This document shows positions 9,833-20,567 of a DNA stretch of 64,000 nucleotides, in pieces. Numbering within the stretch: the first letter of the stretch is position 1; the number at the start of each line of letters is the position of its first letter. The stretch comes from Histomonas meleagridis (taxonomy: Eukaryota; Parabasalia; Tritrichomonadida; Dientamoebidae), in NCBI GenBank assembly GCA_020186115.1, contig WSYJ01000036.1, positions 992,001 through 1,056,000 of the forward strand, read 5' to 3'. Under the pieces are notes generated by a model. That model saw only the letters and a list, made by a program, of their open reading frames with translations, was not told where the DNA came from and did not search any database. A program made the position numbers and the translations under genes.

Positions 9833-10575
9833 TAAATCATTGACATATTCAAATCATGGTTTGAAAAATATGTTTCATATAATTAATTATGTCATATTTT
9901 CTTTATTCGTGTTAAATCATTTTTACAATCTCACAATGACGAACAGAATTGACTCTGAAGCAAAATGCGTTTTTCAAACAGTTTAAAATTTTTAAATACT
10001 AGTACGATGATTTTTAATTCATTCATCTATCGTTAGGAAATTTCTGCGTTCACTATCGTGACCGGGTACCCAAAAAAACCACCTGTTGTAACCGCGTTAG
10101 AATTGTATCAAAAAGCTAAAATCTGATCACATACAAAAATCAGCTCAAAAATTGTATTAAAAAAACTACTTTTTGAACTGGATTTTTTGATGTCACTTCA
10201 CTTCACCAATAATTTTTCAATAATTTCTCGGTGAACAAAGTCGAAAACAAATTTTTGATCAATAATAAAATTGGGCGTATCAAATGTTACCATGGTAACA
10301 GAAATTGTACTGATGAATTTGATAGATAGCGAATAAATTTCGACTTTGTATGCGATTTTTCATCTTCCACTCAATCAAACATGAGTATATGAGAATAAGG
10401 GAACGATTTTGCTGATTTATTTTAAGAATATCAGTGGATATTGAAGTTTCAATAAGGAGGTTCAATTGAGGTTCTATTGAAATTTTGATGATCGGCAGCA
10501 AAAATCCATTCAATTTATGGCTATTTCAATGACTGACTTTTGAATAAATTTAATTCAAAAATTCTTTAAGGAATA
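9833..10575. other. intergenic region upstream of the metacaspase
   Basis: AT-rich, with only spurious short frames. A GGGTACCC palindrome sits at 10064-10071. No RNA gene recognised. Confidence 0.4.
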
Positions 10576-10585
10576 TCACTTCTCT
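10576..10585 (+). promoter_or_regulatory. initiator element (Inr)
   Basis: TCACTTCTCT, with A+1 at 10578, only 9 nt before the ATG at 10587. It implies a very short 5' UTR, usual in trichomonads. Confidence 0.6.
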
Positions 10586-10586
10586 G

Positions 10587-11459
10587 ATGGGCGGTCTTCC
10601 AAGCCAAGCTGTACTTGATCAAGTTGCCAAATCAACCGACATCCAAATGAATGAGGGTTTCAAGAAGAAGGATTTCCAACAACATCGTGGTGCAAACACA
10701 ATTGATGGTGCTCTTAAATATTTGAACGAGATTGCTTGTGACCTTTCAAAGCAGGACTATAACAAATCTCCTCCAAAGGAGCTTTGCAAGGATAAGATAT
10801 TGTTTATTTGCTGCAACACATACACCAAGCCAAAATATCAACTTGGTGTTGGACCTTTGAATGACTCAATTACATGTGCTGTAAACCATATCAGAAGAGG
10901 GTTCAAGGTTTACTTTTTACACAATTCCACACCACACATCTTCATGAGATGGCTTAGATACATCCTTAAGAATTTCCAAAACACACTTACCATTTTCTAC
11001 ACTGGTCATGGCGCTTCAATTAAGGATGTTTCTGGTGATGAAGATGATGGATATGATGAATGCATGGTATTCGATCATGGATATGTTCTTGATGATGACC
11101 TTGCTAAGCAATTATCCAGCTACGCCAAGAATGGTCATCGTGTTCTTCTTCTTACTGATTGCTGTCACTCAGGATCAATTTGGGATATCCAATCCAACCC
11201 ACTCAAGAGAGATAGGCTTCCAAAGAACATCATGTCAATCTCCGCTGCTAAGGATGATCAAACTGCAAAGCAAACCAAGATGAATCAAAAGGATCAAGGT
11301 ATCTTCTCCTACTTCTTCTGGAAGACATTGAACGAAAATCCAAAGATCACCAGCAAGCAAATGGGTGCTAAACTTAATCCATTACTTACCAAGTATCACC
11401 AATGCTACACTGATGCTGCAACTTCACCATCAATGCTTGATGAACCGATTTTCGAATAA
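10587..11459 (+). CDS. metacaspase (clan CD, family C14)
   Basis: A 290-residue caspase-fold cysteine peptidase. The p20-like core shows FYTGHGA with catalytic His141 and a DCCHSGS block with catalytic Cys193, preceded by two beta-strands (ILFICC, RVLLLTD). Metacaspases cut after Arg/Lys, often need calcium, and are found in protists in place of caspases. The acidic stretch between the dyad residues (SGDEDDGYDE) resembles the Asp-rich calcium site. There is no Pro-rich prodomain, so this is a compact type-I-like form. The start is fixed by the initiator 9 nt upstream. The stop is TAAA. It lies head-to-tail 105-140 bp before the Rib72 gene. Confidence 0.92.
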   Translation: MGGLPSQAVLDQVAKSTDIQMNEGFKKKDFQQHRGANTIDGALKYLNEIACDLSKQDYNKSPPKELCKDKILFICCNTYTKPKYQLGVGPLNDSITCAVNHIRRGFKVYFLHNSTPHIFMRWLRYILKNFQNTLTIFYTGHGASIKDVSGDEDDGYDECMVFDHGYVLDDDLAKQLSSYAKNGHRVLLLTDCCHSGSIWDIQSNPLKRDRLPKNIMSISAAKDDQTAKQTKMNQKDQGIFSYFFWKTLNENPKITSKQMGAKLNPLLTKYHQCYTDAATSPSMLDEPIFE

Positions 11460-11571
11460 ACAAAACCATTTCTCAACAACATTACTTGAGGAAAATTTGC
11501 AGAATGATCGAATTAAACATTTTTTTGGAGAAGTGTAACTCTTTTGTAAATTATTTAAAAAGTTATGGAAG

Positions 11572-11594
11572 CGTACGTTAACAATGTACGTTAT
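11572..11594 (+). promoter_or_regulatory. putative promoter element shared with the gene at 25928
   Basis: CGTACGTTAACAA, one base, then GTACGTT. A near-identical arrangement lies at 25899-25920 immediately before another gene. It sits just upstream of the ATG at 11601 that I prefer for Rib72. Function is inferred from position only. Confidence 0.4.
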
Positions 11595-11600
11595 AACCAA

Positions 11601-13337
11601 ATGAGCTACACGATCAAAGAGCCTAATTTACCTGGATTCACAACAAAGAACATAAAAAATAGTAACCTAAAATCACAACATTTCAAGGTTGTTGCTGGTA
11701 TGATGGTTACAAGACATCTCGATTCTAGAAGTGTAGATAATCAAATTGAAGCAACGCGTAAAAGATTAGAAGCAGCCCAATTAAAATCACAAAGCTTTGG
11801 TCCAACTACATACGAAGCTAATTATACAGAGCCAGTTGTTCCAGAATCAATTGTTCTTCGTTTTTATGCTTATTTCAAACAAAGTATTACAGAATCACAA
11901 GAAGAAACATTTCGTGTCCGATATGTTAAAATATATTTTTATACAGAAGATGATACAATAATGATTGAAGAACACAAAGAACGTAATTCTGGTATGGACC
12001 AAGGTGTTTTGCTTAGGAGGATGCGTGTTGAAAGATCGGATGGTCCTGGGTTTGGTTCATATTATCGAATTAATGATTTTTCTATTGGTGTTGACATCAA
12101 TATAAATTCCATTGTTTATCATATTTATGATTGCGATGGATTTACACGTCGTTTTCTGTCGTCTAAAGGCATTGAAATGCCACAATCAGAGATTCCACCA
12201 GATGATCTTTATACATGTAAGCGAAAACTTACAGAACGTCCTATCCGTGTAACCTTTATTGACACAGACAAGACACATCTACGTGATTTCCTTGAGTATG
12301 ATGGCAAAGTACTTCGATTTTACTCTGTGTGGGACGATAGTAATTCGATGTTTGGTGAAAAACGGAAATTTATAATTCATTTTTTCCTTGTTGATAAAAC
12401 CATTGAAATCCGTCAAGTTCTTCCACCTAATTCCGGCCGAGATAAAGTTTCACAATTTCTTTCTAAGACGCATCTAAAGAATCCACAAACAGGAAAAGAT
12501 TATTGTGCGTCTGATCTTTACATTGGACAAATTGTTAATGTTTATGGTCGAGAATTTCTTATATATGATGCTGATCGATTTACTAAACAATTTTTAGACT
12601 CAACATATGGTGCACATGATTGGACGCCTATTAATGTTGATGATACTAATCAATATGATGGAACGCAAACAAATGAAATTCCACCATATAATGGATGGGG
12701 TGATGAAGAAGATTCACTTGGATATTGTACATCATTACATCCTACGCCACCACGAAAAGATAACATTAAACTTCTTAAGCATCAAGGAGAAATATTACGT
12801 TTCTTAGCTAAGTTTAAAAATAGTACGGTACAAGATAATGGAAGAATATTTGTTATTGCTTATTATCTTTTTGATGATACATTAGCAGTATTTGAAAAGC
12901 CACGAAGAAATTCCGGATTTCAAGAAGGAACTTTTATTAAGAAAGGAAAGTATAAGAATAAATATACCGGAAAATATTTTTCTCCATCTGATTTAATGGT
13001 TGGAGAAGTCATTACAATTAATTGTTATGAATTCATTATAACTGATGCAGATGAATACGCTTATAGTATGATGGAGGCTGATCCTGATAATTATCCACAA
13101 GCTGATCTTAGTAACATTATAATGGGAATGAGAATGAATAAGGAAAATGTCCTCAAGTTGAAACAAATGTTCGGTGCTAATGATAAACAGAAAAATGGTT
13201 TCGTATATGAAAATGTTGCAAAAGATCTGCTGATGAATGTGATGGGTTTACATGAACATGAATGTATAACAGTTATGAGAAGATATAGAGAAAAGAACGG
13301 ATTCAATTATGTGGCGCTATTGGATGTATTGAATTAA
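11601..13337 (+). CDS. axonemal DM10-domain protein, Rib72/EFHC1 family
   Basis: About 578 residues. Three DM10 domains follow in order: 'VLRFYAYF...IYDCDGFTRRFL', 'VLRFYSVW...IYDADRFTKQFL' and 'ILRFLAKF...ITDADEYAYSM'. Each carries the family's R-N-S-G and G-x-x-I/V cores. A C-terminal segment (last 65 residues) looks like a degenerate EF-hand pair. Rib72/EFHC proteins bind inside doublet microtubules of flagella, so this is a flagellar gene. An in-frame ATG at 11565 exists, but it would place the promoter-like element at 11572-11594 inside the coding region. The ATG at 11601, beginning at the conserved 'PNLPGF' region, is more likely. Family assignment is very confident. Confidence 0.93.
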   Translation: MSYTIKEPNLPGFTTKNIKNSNLKSQHFKVVAGMMVTRHLDSRSVDNQIEATRKRLEAAQLKSQSFGPTTYEANYTEPVVPESIVLRFYAYFKQSITESQEETFRVRYVKIYFYTEDDTIMIEEHKERNSGMDQGVLLRRMRVERSDGPGFGSYYRINDFSIGVDININSIVYHIYDCDGFTRRFLSSKGIEMPQSEIPPDDLYTCKRKLTERPIRVTFIDTDKTHLRDFLEYDGKVLRFYSVWDDSNSMFGEKRKFIIHFFLVDKTIEIRQVLPPNSGRDKVSQFLSKTHLKNPQTGKDYCASDLYIGQIVNVYGREFLIYDADRFTKQFLDSTYGAHDWTPINVDDTNQYDGTQTNEIPPYNGWGDEEDSLGYCTSLHPTPPRKDNIKLLKHQGEILRFLAKFKNSTVQDNGRIFVIAYYLFDDTLAVFEKPRRNSGFQEGTFIKKGKYKNKYTGKYFSPSDLMVGEVITINCYEFIITDADEYAYSMMEADPDNYPQADLSNIIMGMRMNKENVLKLKQMFGANDKQKNGFVYENVAKDLLMNVMGLHEHECITVMRRYREKNGFNYVALLDVLN

Positions 13338-13810
13338 TGGAAGTTATAAATTCCGCGAGAAATCTTTTATATTATTAAATAATCTAAAATTAATTTTTTT
13401 AGTTATATAATTTCATATTCCAATAGTATTATGAACTGTCTTAATATGATTTTATCTTTATTTTAATATATAAAACAATATTTAAAAATATTTAATCGGT
13501 GAATGAAATTTTAATTTTCATAAATGAATAGTCTAAATTATGTGTTTGAGTGTTAGGCATTTTAAACATATCCCATATGGAAACTTGATAATAAAATTAT
13601 TAAGATGTTACAGTATTTACTTGATATTGCAATTTTTGCACCCGTAGCCGCACATTTTATTAATAAATGTTTACTCAATTCATTATCTAAAATTTAATTG
13701 TTTCACACTAATTTCATCCAATTTCAAAAGTATGGAAATGTTTAACTCATTTTATTACTTATGAGAAGAAGAAACAAAAGATTTATATCGTTTATTTAAT
13801 CAAACCAAAT
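13338..13810. other. intergenic, convergent 3' ends
   Basis: AT-rich spacer between genes that face each other. Nothing recognisable. Confidence 0.4.
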
Positions 13811-15352
13811 CTAAAACTCTTCTACGTTCCATTTGTGCTTAGACCAAAAGTGCACTGCGTTTGTTCTTGACATATTTCCGTGTGACTCCGCTATTTCTAT
13901 CATTATCGCCTTTATGTTTTCTTGCGCGGTACTTTCCGGGCCGCAATAATAAAACTGCGTCTTCACGTTTTTCCATATTTCCCAAAGCAAATTTGTGTTC
14001 TTCTTCATCACATCAGTGACATGTATTTTATCTTCTTCTCTCGAAATTGCTATGAATAACTTATTGATAACTCCATCAGCTTCATATTGCTGTAATAAAT
14101 CAATGATTGGTTGACATAACTTACGTGATCGAAGGCCAAAGAATAGTGTACATGGTCCAAATCCTCCAGATTTTCGATGTTCCAATAATGATAAAACTGG
14201 TGCTATACCACTTCCTAATGCAGTGATTATTAATGGCGTAGACTTATCCGATGGATATTCAAAGGCTCCTTCACTAATTCGTATTGATATTCGTGTTGTA
14301 GTTTCTAATTGTAAGTAATGAGTAGCCAAACCGTAATAACCGTTGTCAAAACCGAAAAATACATCAGATACAACTAAATCAACTGTGCCTTCCCGCTCTG
14401 AGGCTACAGAATAATAACGCGGAACAATGACTTCCGAAAGAGAGAGAAAACGAGAAAGAGGATTTGCTGCATTAGGATATTTCATTAGGAATTCGGCTAT
14501 TGTTTGGAGTTTGTTATCAAATGGTACTTTGATGGATGAAAATAACTCTTGGCTTGGCTTACAATTAAGGTCAATGAATTGGGTGAAAAGTTGTTTCATT
14601 GATAATATCTTTGGGAAAAACTTATTGGCGCTTGTTATCTTGATAACAGTATTAGCATTAACGCCAATGCGTTCTAAAACTTTTGCAACAACTTGCCCAT
14701 CATTTTCTGGCATAATTAATACTTGATCACCTGCTTTGTAAGTAAAACCATTTGGTAATTGGATGGTGTACCTATGCATGCTTGGAGAATAGTCATTTGT
14801 CAAAAGTTCTTTTTTGATTATTTGTGCATATTTAAATCCTTTTGGACAAATCTCATTAACTGTCTCGTTAACTTCTTCAATTTGGAATTTAGGTGGTGAA
14901 TCAGATTCGCTCTTAAAAGCTTTCATCGCTTCTGTCACATCAGTAATGAATTTTTCAATTTTTCCAACTCCATAATCAGGTTCACAACGATCTGATTTAA
15001 CGTAAGGAAGAAATGGTTGCGCGCCTGCATTTTGAAGTATCTTGTATAAGTTATTACCTGCACGGCAGAATAATGGGTAATAGCTACTTCCAAGACCAAG
15101 TAAAGCAAACTTTAAGTGACTTAAGTTAACTGGGGCTGAGGTTAAGCTTGTAATGAAGTCTCCACTGTTTGAAGGAAATTGTCCATTTCCAAAAGTGGAA
15201 ATTACAAAAATTCCATAATTTGCTTTAGTCAGTTTTTCAATAGATAGCTCATTAAACACTACTGCTTCAACTCCTAAGTTTTCGGCAATTCTAGTTGCAG
15301 CATTCTTTGAAGCGCCGCGCGTTGTGCCATAAGCAACAACAATTCCTGACAT
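13811..15352 (-). CDS. NADPH-dependent diflavin reductase (cytochrome P450 reductase-like)
   Basis: About 513 residues. An N-terminal flavodoxin domain binds FMN: 'VAYGTTRGASKNAATRIAENLG', 'STFGNGQFPSNSGDF' and 'LGLGSSYYPLFCRAGNNL'. An FAD domain has the RYYSVAS signature and the region before 'ATHYLQ'. The NADPH domain shows 'ALGSGIAPVLSLLEH', 'FFGLRSR', 'FIAISRE' and 'YYCGPES'. It moves electrons from NADPH through FAD and FMN to a redox partner that cannot be named from sequence. It lacks a convincing N-terminal membrane anchor. An upstream ATG at 15439 would lie upstream of the initiator-like TCATTTTTT at 15411-15419 (minus strand), so the ATG at 15352, right at the flavodoxin strand, is preferred. 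Confidence 0.9.
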   Translation of the reverse strand: MSGIVVAYGTTRGASKNAATRIAENLGVEAVVFNELSIEKLTKANYGIFVISTFGNGQFPSNSGDFITSLTSAPVNLSHLKFALLGLGSSYYPLFCRAGNNLYKILQNAGAQPFLPYVKSDRCEPDYGVGKIEKFITDVTEAMKAFKSESDSPPKFQIEEVNETVNEICPKGFKYAQIIKKELLTNDYSPSMHRYTIQLPNGFTYKAGDQVLIMPENDGQVVAKVLERIGVNANTVIKITSANKFFPKILSMKQLFTQFIDLNCKPSQELFSSIKVPFDNKLQTIAEFLMKYPNAANPLSRFLSLSEVIVPRYYSVASEREGTVDLVVSDVFFGFDNGYYGLATHYLQLETTTRISIRISEGAFEYPSDKSTPLIITALGSGIAPVLSLLEHRKSGGFGPCTLFFGLRSRKLCQPIIDLLQQYEADGVINKLFIAISREEDKIHVTDVMKKNTNLLWEIWKNVKTQFYYCGPESTAQENIKAIMIEIAESHGNMSRTNAVHFWSKHKWNVEEF

Positions 15353-15715
15353 ATATTTGATTGCCACTTGGCGAAAAAAACCGTTTTTTCTGACTACAGT
15401 TTTTTGAATCAAAAAATGAGGCAAATCGTGTTGTTCCATTAGACTTAAAACGAAAGAAAAGCTGAAAACAAGGCCTATCGTTATCGGAATATTGTGAACC
15501 TAGTTTTACTTTAGAAGTAAAAATTTTTTTACAAAGATTGCATTATATAAATATATGATAATTTCCATATTAAATGTGATAATTTATTTTACAGAATTTA
15601 AGATTTTGATAAATTTATCTTAAAATGGATGGAATAATAGATTATTATCGAATAAACTAATTTTATTAGATTTTTTTGATTTGGGGTGTCCCATTCGTTT
15701 AGAAATAATTGGAAA
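15353..15715. other. divergent promoter region
   Basis: Shared upstream region of the diflavin reductase (minus) and APC3 (plus). It contains AACCGTT near 15379, an initiator-like TCATTTTTT on the minus strand at 15411-15419, and GGGGTGTCCC at 15683-15692, 24 nt before the APC3 ATG. Confidence 0.45.
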
Positions 15716-17287
15716 ATGGAGGAAACAAAAGCAATTGAGTTTTCTCTCAATTATAGGTTCTTTGATAATGCGCTTCTCATTTGCCAGGAGTTGTTTGCTA
15801 AGACTCCTACACCTGAAATTCTATATTTTTATATACAAGCATATCTCGGATTAAATTCACCTAAACAAGCTTCAATTCTTTGCAAGCAAAATGAACACAT
15901 TATTTCACAAAGTCCTCGGCTACAAATTTTATATGCTCAATGTTTATTTGAAACTGGACAATTTTCACAATCAGAACTTATCTTAAAACCTCTCTTCTCC
16001 AATCAAACAATCAATGATGAAATGCGCTCTGCTATTGCTTACATGTCTGGAATGATCAAACTTAGGACACATCAACACGAATCTTCACAAAAAGATTTTA
16101 CAAACTCAATAAAACTTCAACCACTTCTTCTTACAGCTGTACCATATTCCAAAAAGGAAGATCCAATCATAGCAACACCACAAGAAAGGCTTCAAAAAAG
16201 ATCTCTACTCACACCAACACAACTTCGTTCTAAGCGCACAACACCAATCCGTAAATCTCTTGATACCAAATCACATCGTTCTGTTTCATCTTCATATACC
16301 ACTCAATTGCTTCGATCCGTTAATTATCCATTTCCAATTATCAAACAACTTCCGACTGAACTTTCTACATCAATTATTGCGCTTAAAACGCTTGGTTTGT
16401 ATTACTTTAAATGTGCTAAATATAATGAAGCTGCTCCAATTTTTGCGCGTCTTTATCAATTGCATCCACATACAATCGAAGGAATTGATATATATTCCAC
16501 AGTATTGTGGCAACTAAAAGATGAACGTACACTTGATCAACTTGCACGAAGAGCAATTGAACTTGCTCCATCACGAGCTGAGCCATGGATAGCAGTTGGC
16601 AACTTGTTATCACTTCAACATAATACTGAAGGAGCAATACAAATGTTTCAACGTGCGTCATCGATTGATCGCTCTAATTCATATTCATTAGCACTTGCGG
16701 GACATGAAATGCTTCTATTGGATTCATTAGCAGAAGCTGCGAAACTTTTTAGACAATCAATAGATATAAATCCTAATGAATGGAGCGCATGGTATGGAAT
16801 TGGATCTGTACATTTTCGACAAGACAATTTTGGTGCTGCCGAATATTATACGAAGAAAGCACTTGAGTTAAATCCAATGAATTCCGTATTATATTATGTT
16901 TATGGAATGGTAATGTGTAAATGTAATCGAAATGAGGAGGCAATAGAAATGTTTGATAAAGCTTTAGAATTAGATAAAAATAATTTGGTCGCTGCATATC
17001 AAAAGGCTGTTTTATTATTCGATGATGGCGACATAAAGAACGCTACAAAATGTTTGGAAATGGCTGAGCCATTGTCACCACATGAGCCAGGTGTTTCGTA
17101 TTTAAGAGCAAAAATTGCACAGAAAATTGGCGACTATCAAAAGGCAACTTCTTTATTCACACAAGCTTTGATATATGGTTACCCGGACAAGAAAGAAATT
17201 AATGCAGAAATAGAAATGATGTCAGAAAAAACAATTGCTTCTATTTTAAAGGAACAAAAAGAGGATGAAAAAAAATCGAATAAATAA
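15716..17287 (+). CDS. CDC27: anaphase-promoting complex subunit 3 (CDC27)
   Basis: A 523-residue TPR protein. It has an N-terminal TPR dimerisation part (residues 1-120), a basic Ser/Thr/Pro-rich linker (about 155-215), then a superhelix of about eight TPRs (from 'LKTLGLYYFKCAKYNEA' on). The 'EGIDIYSTVLWQL' block is the CDC27 signature and separates it from APC6, APC8 and generic TPR proteins. APC3 binds the IR tails of CDC20/CDH1 and drives ubiquitination of cyclins and securin. It is shorter than animal CDC27 because the linker is reduced. The open frame extends upstream from the ATG at 15716, but only to non-ATG codons. The stop is TAAA. Confidence 0.93.
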   Translation: MEETKAIEFSLNYRFFDNALLICQELFAKTPTPEILYFYIQAYLGLNSPKQASILCKQNEHIISQSPRLQILYAQCLFETGQFSQSELILKPLFSNQTINDEMRSAIAYMSGMIKLRTHQHESSQKDFTNSIKLQPLLLTAVPYSKKEDPIIATPQERLQKRSLLTPTQLRSKRTTPIRKSLDTKSHRSVSSSYTTQLLRSVNYPFPIIKQLPTELSTSIIALKTLGLYYFKCAKYNEAAPIFARLYQLHPHTIEGIDIYSTVLWQLKDERTLDQLARRAIELAPSRAEPWIAVGNLLSLQHNTEGAIQMFQRASSIDRSNSYSLALAGHEMLLLDSLAEAAKLFRQSIDINPNEWSAWYGIGSVHFRQDNFGAAEYYTKKALELNPMNSVLYYVYGMVMCKCNRNEEAIEMFDKALELDKNNLVAAYQKAVLLFDDGDIKNATKCLEMAEPLSPHEPGVSYLRAKIAQKIGDYQKATSLFTQALIYGYPDKKEINAEIEMMSEKTIASILKEQKEDEKKSNK

Positions 17288-17955
17288 ATATTAATGTAAA
17301 AATATTATTTAATCAAAAGGAATAACCACTCAAAATTTCCTTGAAATCTGTATCAAAATATCTTCCACAATGATTTGGCTAACTAATACAATGGGATATA
17401 ACATGCTGCTGATTAAAATGTCAACATCATCTCACCTTGTGGCATAAAAAGCCATTTTTATATATCTTAGATATACAGCTATCTATTACATGGGACATGC
17501 TTTTGTCCAAACAATGTTCAATTTGAAATTATTTAATGGAACCTTTGCAAATTGGATTGTCATCTATTAGGAGAATGAAGTGATAAGAACACAGACAGTG
17601 CATTTTGTCGTTCGAGAATGACATGACCGTAGATTTGTTTTCGTAACAAAACAATGTGTATATGTATATAAATACAGATAAATGAAATTTTTTTCATAAA
17701 AAAATTCATTTCGTTAAAATAACAAATTATTAAACAATAAATAATTTCAACTTATGATATATTAAGTCAATAATTTTGGTTCGATTATATTGAAAGAAAA
17801 AGCATTTGAATTCAAAATTAAAATCAATTTCAATTTCCTAAAGTTAATAAATATGTTTTCATGATCATATTTAAAGATAATATATTTATGGAATTATTTT
17901 GTTATTTCAAATGATGAAATGATTTTTTTCTTTAACAAAACTTAAGATTGTTTCA
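17288..17955. other. AT-rich intergenic region
   Basis: Very AT-rich sequence with no frame or repeat I can interpret. Confidence 0.4.
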
Positions 17956-18193
17956 TGAATTCAGAAGAGGTTACACACTAATATACTTACAAATTTACCT
18001 TATTCTTCATTCATGAGCTATTTAATCTCAACAACGCTAAGAAAGAAATTAAAGTTATTACCTCTGAGCTTAATGTTTATTATTTTAAAAATTATAATGA
18101 ATGTCTTGTATACAATCAGAAATTCAAATATATATTTACAACAAAACTATATCATTTTCATGAAGAAATTATATCAAAAATGTTAAGTCGGGA
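17956..18193 (+). pseudogene. possible gene fragment with one in-frame stop
   Basis: From the ATG at 17956 a frame reads MNSEEVTH, stop, then stays open with protein-like composition (ELFNLNNAKKEIK, FHEEIISKMLSRDYTLFLLN) until it meets the terminal ankyrin module of the opposite-strand locus. No family recognised. It may be a truncated gene cut off by the ankyrin locus, or chance. Confidence 0.25.
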
Positions 18194-20221
18194 CTACACT
18201 TTATTTCTATTAAATAAATTAATTATATCCTTAAAACGTTTTTTAGATGCATACGTAAGTGCTGTTTTAAATAATTTAAATAATTCCCAAATATTATTTT
18301 AATACACAAAATTATTAATACAAATTTCAAATATAAAATATAAATATCTTTAGCATTAATATCAATTCCTTCTTGTTCTAGAAGTAATTTAACTATTTCT
18401 GTATAACCCTTTTCAGATGCATACATAAGTGCTGTTTTAAATAATTTAAATAATTTCCAAATATTATTTTGAAATATCAAATTATTAAAATAAATTTTAA
18501 ATAAAACAAATGAATATCTTTAGCATTAATATCAATTCCTTCTTGTTCAAGAAGTAATTTAACTATTTCTGTATGACCTTCTTCAGATGCCCATATAAGT
18601 GCTGCAATAAATAATTTAAATAATTTCCAAATATTATTTTGAAATCGCAAATTATTAAAATATTTACAAAATAAATCAAAGAAATATTTTTAGCATTAAT
18701 ATCAATTCCTTCTTGTTCAAGAAGTAATTTAACGATTTCTATACGACCATAGCTAGATGCCCATATAAGCGCTGTTTTAAATAATTTAAATAATTTCCAA
18801 ATATTATTTTGAAATCGCAAATTATTAAAATAAATATTAAATAAAACAAATGAATATCTTTAGCATTAATATCAATTCCTTCTTGTTCAAGAAATAATTC
18901 AACTATTTCCCTATAATCACGTAAAGATGCTAAAATAAGTGCTGTATCAAATAATTTAAATAATTTCCAAATATTATTTTGAAATCCAAAATTATTAAAA
19001 TATTTACAAAATAAATCAAAGAAACACCTTTAGCATTAATGTTAATAACTTTTTGTTTTAATATATGTTCAACAAGTTCAATATTTTCCAATTCTGGAGA
19101 TAATAACAAAATATCTTCTGGAATTGGATTTTCTTTCAAAAAATGTTTGACTAGATAAAGATTTCCATTACTTGCTGTTTCTTTAATAATATATTTATTG
19201 ATTTTCATTCCATTTTTCTGTAAAAACATAAAAATTTCAATGTTCCAAAACATAATACATTTCATTCCTAATTCTTCCAAATTATCAATTTTTTCTATTT
19301 TGTTTTCATAAATATATTTAAAGATATCATTTCGATGATATTCAATTGCTATTTCATATGCTCTATAAAATGATGAATGATTTTGTTCACATAAATGAAT
19401 GATTTCTCTATTTCCACCTGCAACTGCATATTTACCTGCATATGTTACATCTGCTCCATTCATAAGTAAAAATTTAAAACATTTAATAGCACCAAAAAAT
19501 GCAGCATAATCAATTAATGAAACAAATTGCCCTGTAATAAGTGAACATCGTTCATATGGAGATGGGTCTTTTTCTTGATTAAAATCGAAATCATTTTGTG
19601 ATGATATTTCTTGAAGTTTTCCTATTGAATCACTTCGAATTATTTTCGCAATTTCATTTGGATTAAATCCTTCTTCAATTAACTTCTTATGAAGTTCCCA
19701 ATCATTTTTTGATAGCTTTTCATAATTCACAATAATTGATTTAAAGGAATCTTCTTGTTCTTGTGAATTTCTTCTTTAGACATATAATGCACAAAATATG
19801 GATCTCTCTCGGCTTTTAATGTTTTCAATGTTTTTGGATCAAGAATATTATGTTCACACATTTTAAAAAGTGGATATCTTGTTTCTTGAAAAATAAATCT
19901 TGAAATAAGACATTTAGCAAATACATTGAAAATTTTAGATTTGACTTTATTAGTTTCTTGAAATTTTTCAACATCACGCATAAAATTTAAATATATATCA
20001 AAATCATTCTTTGCATTAAAAATACATATAAAAATAAATTGGCTTATAACTATATTGAATGAATGTGGACAACTATAATCAAATATGGAAATAATTGATT
20101 GAGCTGATTGAAAAATATTTTCTTTATTTAAGCCAAATATGATTCGTTGAATTGATTCAATAAGATCCATTTCTTTTGTACTATGGTTCTGATATTTTTT
20201 ATTTGAATTTGTTTTTTCCAT
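18194..20221 (-). pseudogene. DUF3447/ankyrin-repeat gene, frame-broken, with a 170-bp modular array
   Basis: Minus-strand locus of the large trichomonad DUF3447-ankyrin family. An intact ATG at 20221 opens the N-terminal domain (to 19727). The DUF3447 core (SLIDYAAFFGAIKCFKFLLMNGAD, GNREIIHLCEQNHSS, AIEYHRNDIFKYIYENK) then continues in another frame to about 19040. The frame changes once, between about 19782 and 19727, within an A-rich stretch; the correct downstream frame reads EQEDSFKSIIVNYEKLSKN. Five further ankyrin modules follow, each interrupted by a spacer with stops, ending in a distinct last module and a natural TAG at 18194-18196. These proteins are presumed interaction scaffolds; no function is known. 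Either a pseudogene or an unusually expressed gene. Confidence 0.75.
18230..19040 (-). repeat. tandem array, exact 170-bp period, ankyrin module plus conserved spacer
   Basis: The conserved AGTGCTG (minus-strand Ala-Leu codons of 'TAL') starts at 18258, 18428, 18598, 18768 and 18938, spaced exactly 170 bp. Each unit has about 84-99 bp coding an ankyrin module ending EQEGIDINAK, and about 71-86 bp of spacer ending in AATATTTGGAAATTATTTAA and then a variable 8-10 bp to CAGC. 170 is not a multiple of three and the spacer contains stops, so the modules cannot be read through. Confidence 0.9.
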
Positions 20222-20329
20222 CTTAAATAAAAACTGATATGTCGGTTTTGACTCCTTTCAATTTACAACATCTTATCAAAATCGCTTGAAGATTTTCTAA
20301 ATGAAAATTTATTACTTGTAAAGTGAATA

Positions 20330-20430
20330 TAATTAAGAAAAGATTAGACATTATTAATTCCTTTTTGTTCGAGAAGTAATTCAACATTTTATGCATTACC
20401 ATTATTAAATGCAACCATAAGTTTCAATTC
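20330..20430 (-). pseudogene. isolated ankyrin-module scrap
   Basis: Minus strand reads LMVAFNNGNA, stop, NVELLLEQKGI, recognisably one degraded module of the same ankyrin family. It lies just upstream of the DUF3447 locus start and is probably left from a neighbouring copy. Confidence 0.5.
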
Positions 20431-20567
20431 AAATACATTTCATAACTCCAAATTTTGCTTTAAAATGAAAAATTTTTAAAACACATATAATATTATATTT
20501 AAGATAGAAAATGTTTTTGCATTATAAATGGATGATGGACCGATCAGAATTGATTCAATTATAATCG

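Noticed and set aside
18230-19040. CRISPR array
   Set aside because: The period is regular, but the 'spacers' are conserved and the units code for ankyrin modules.
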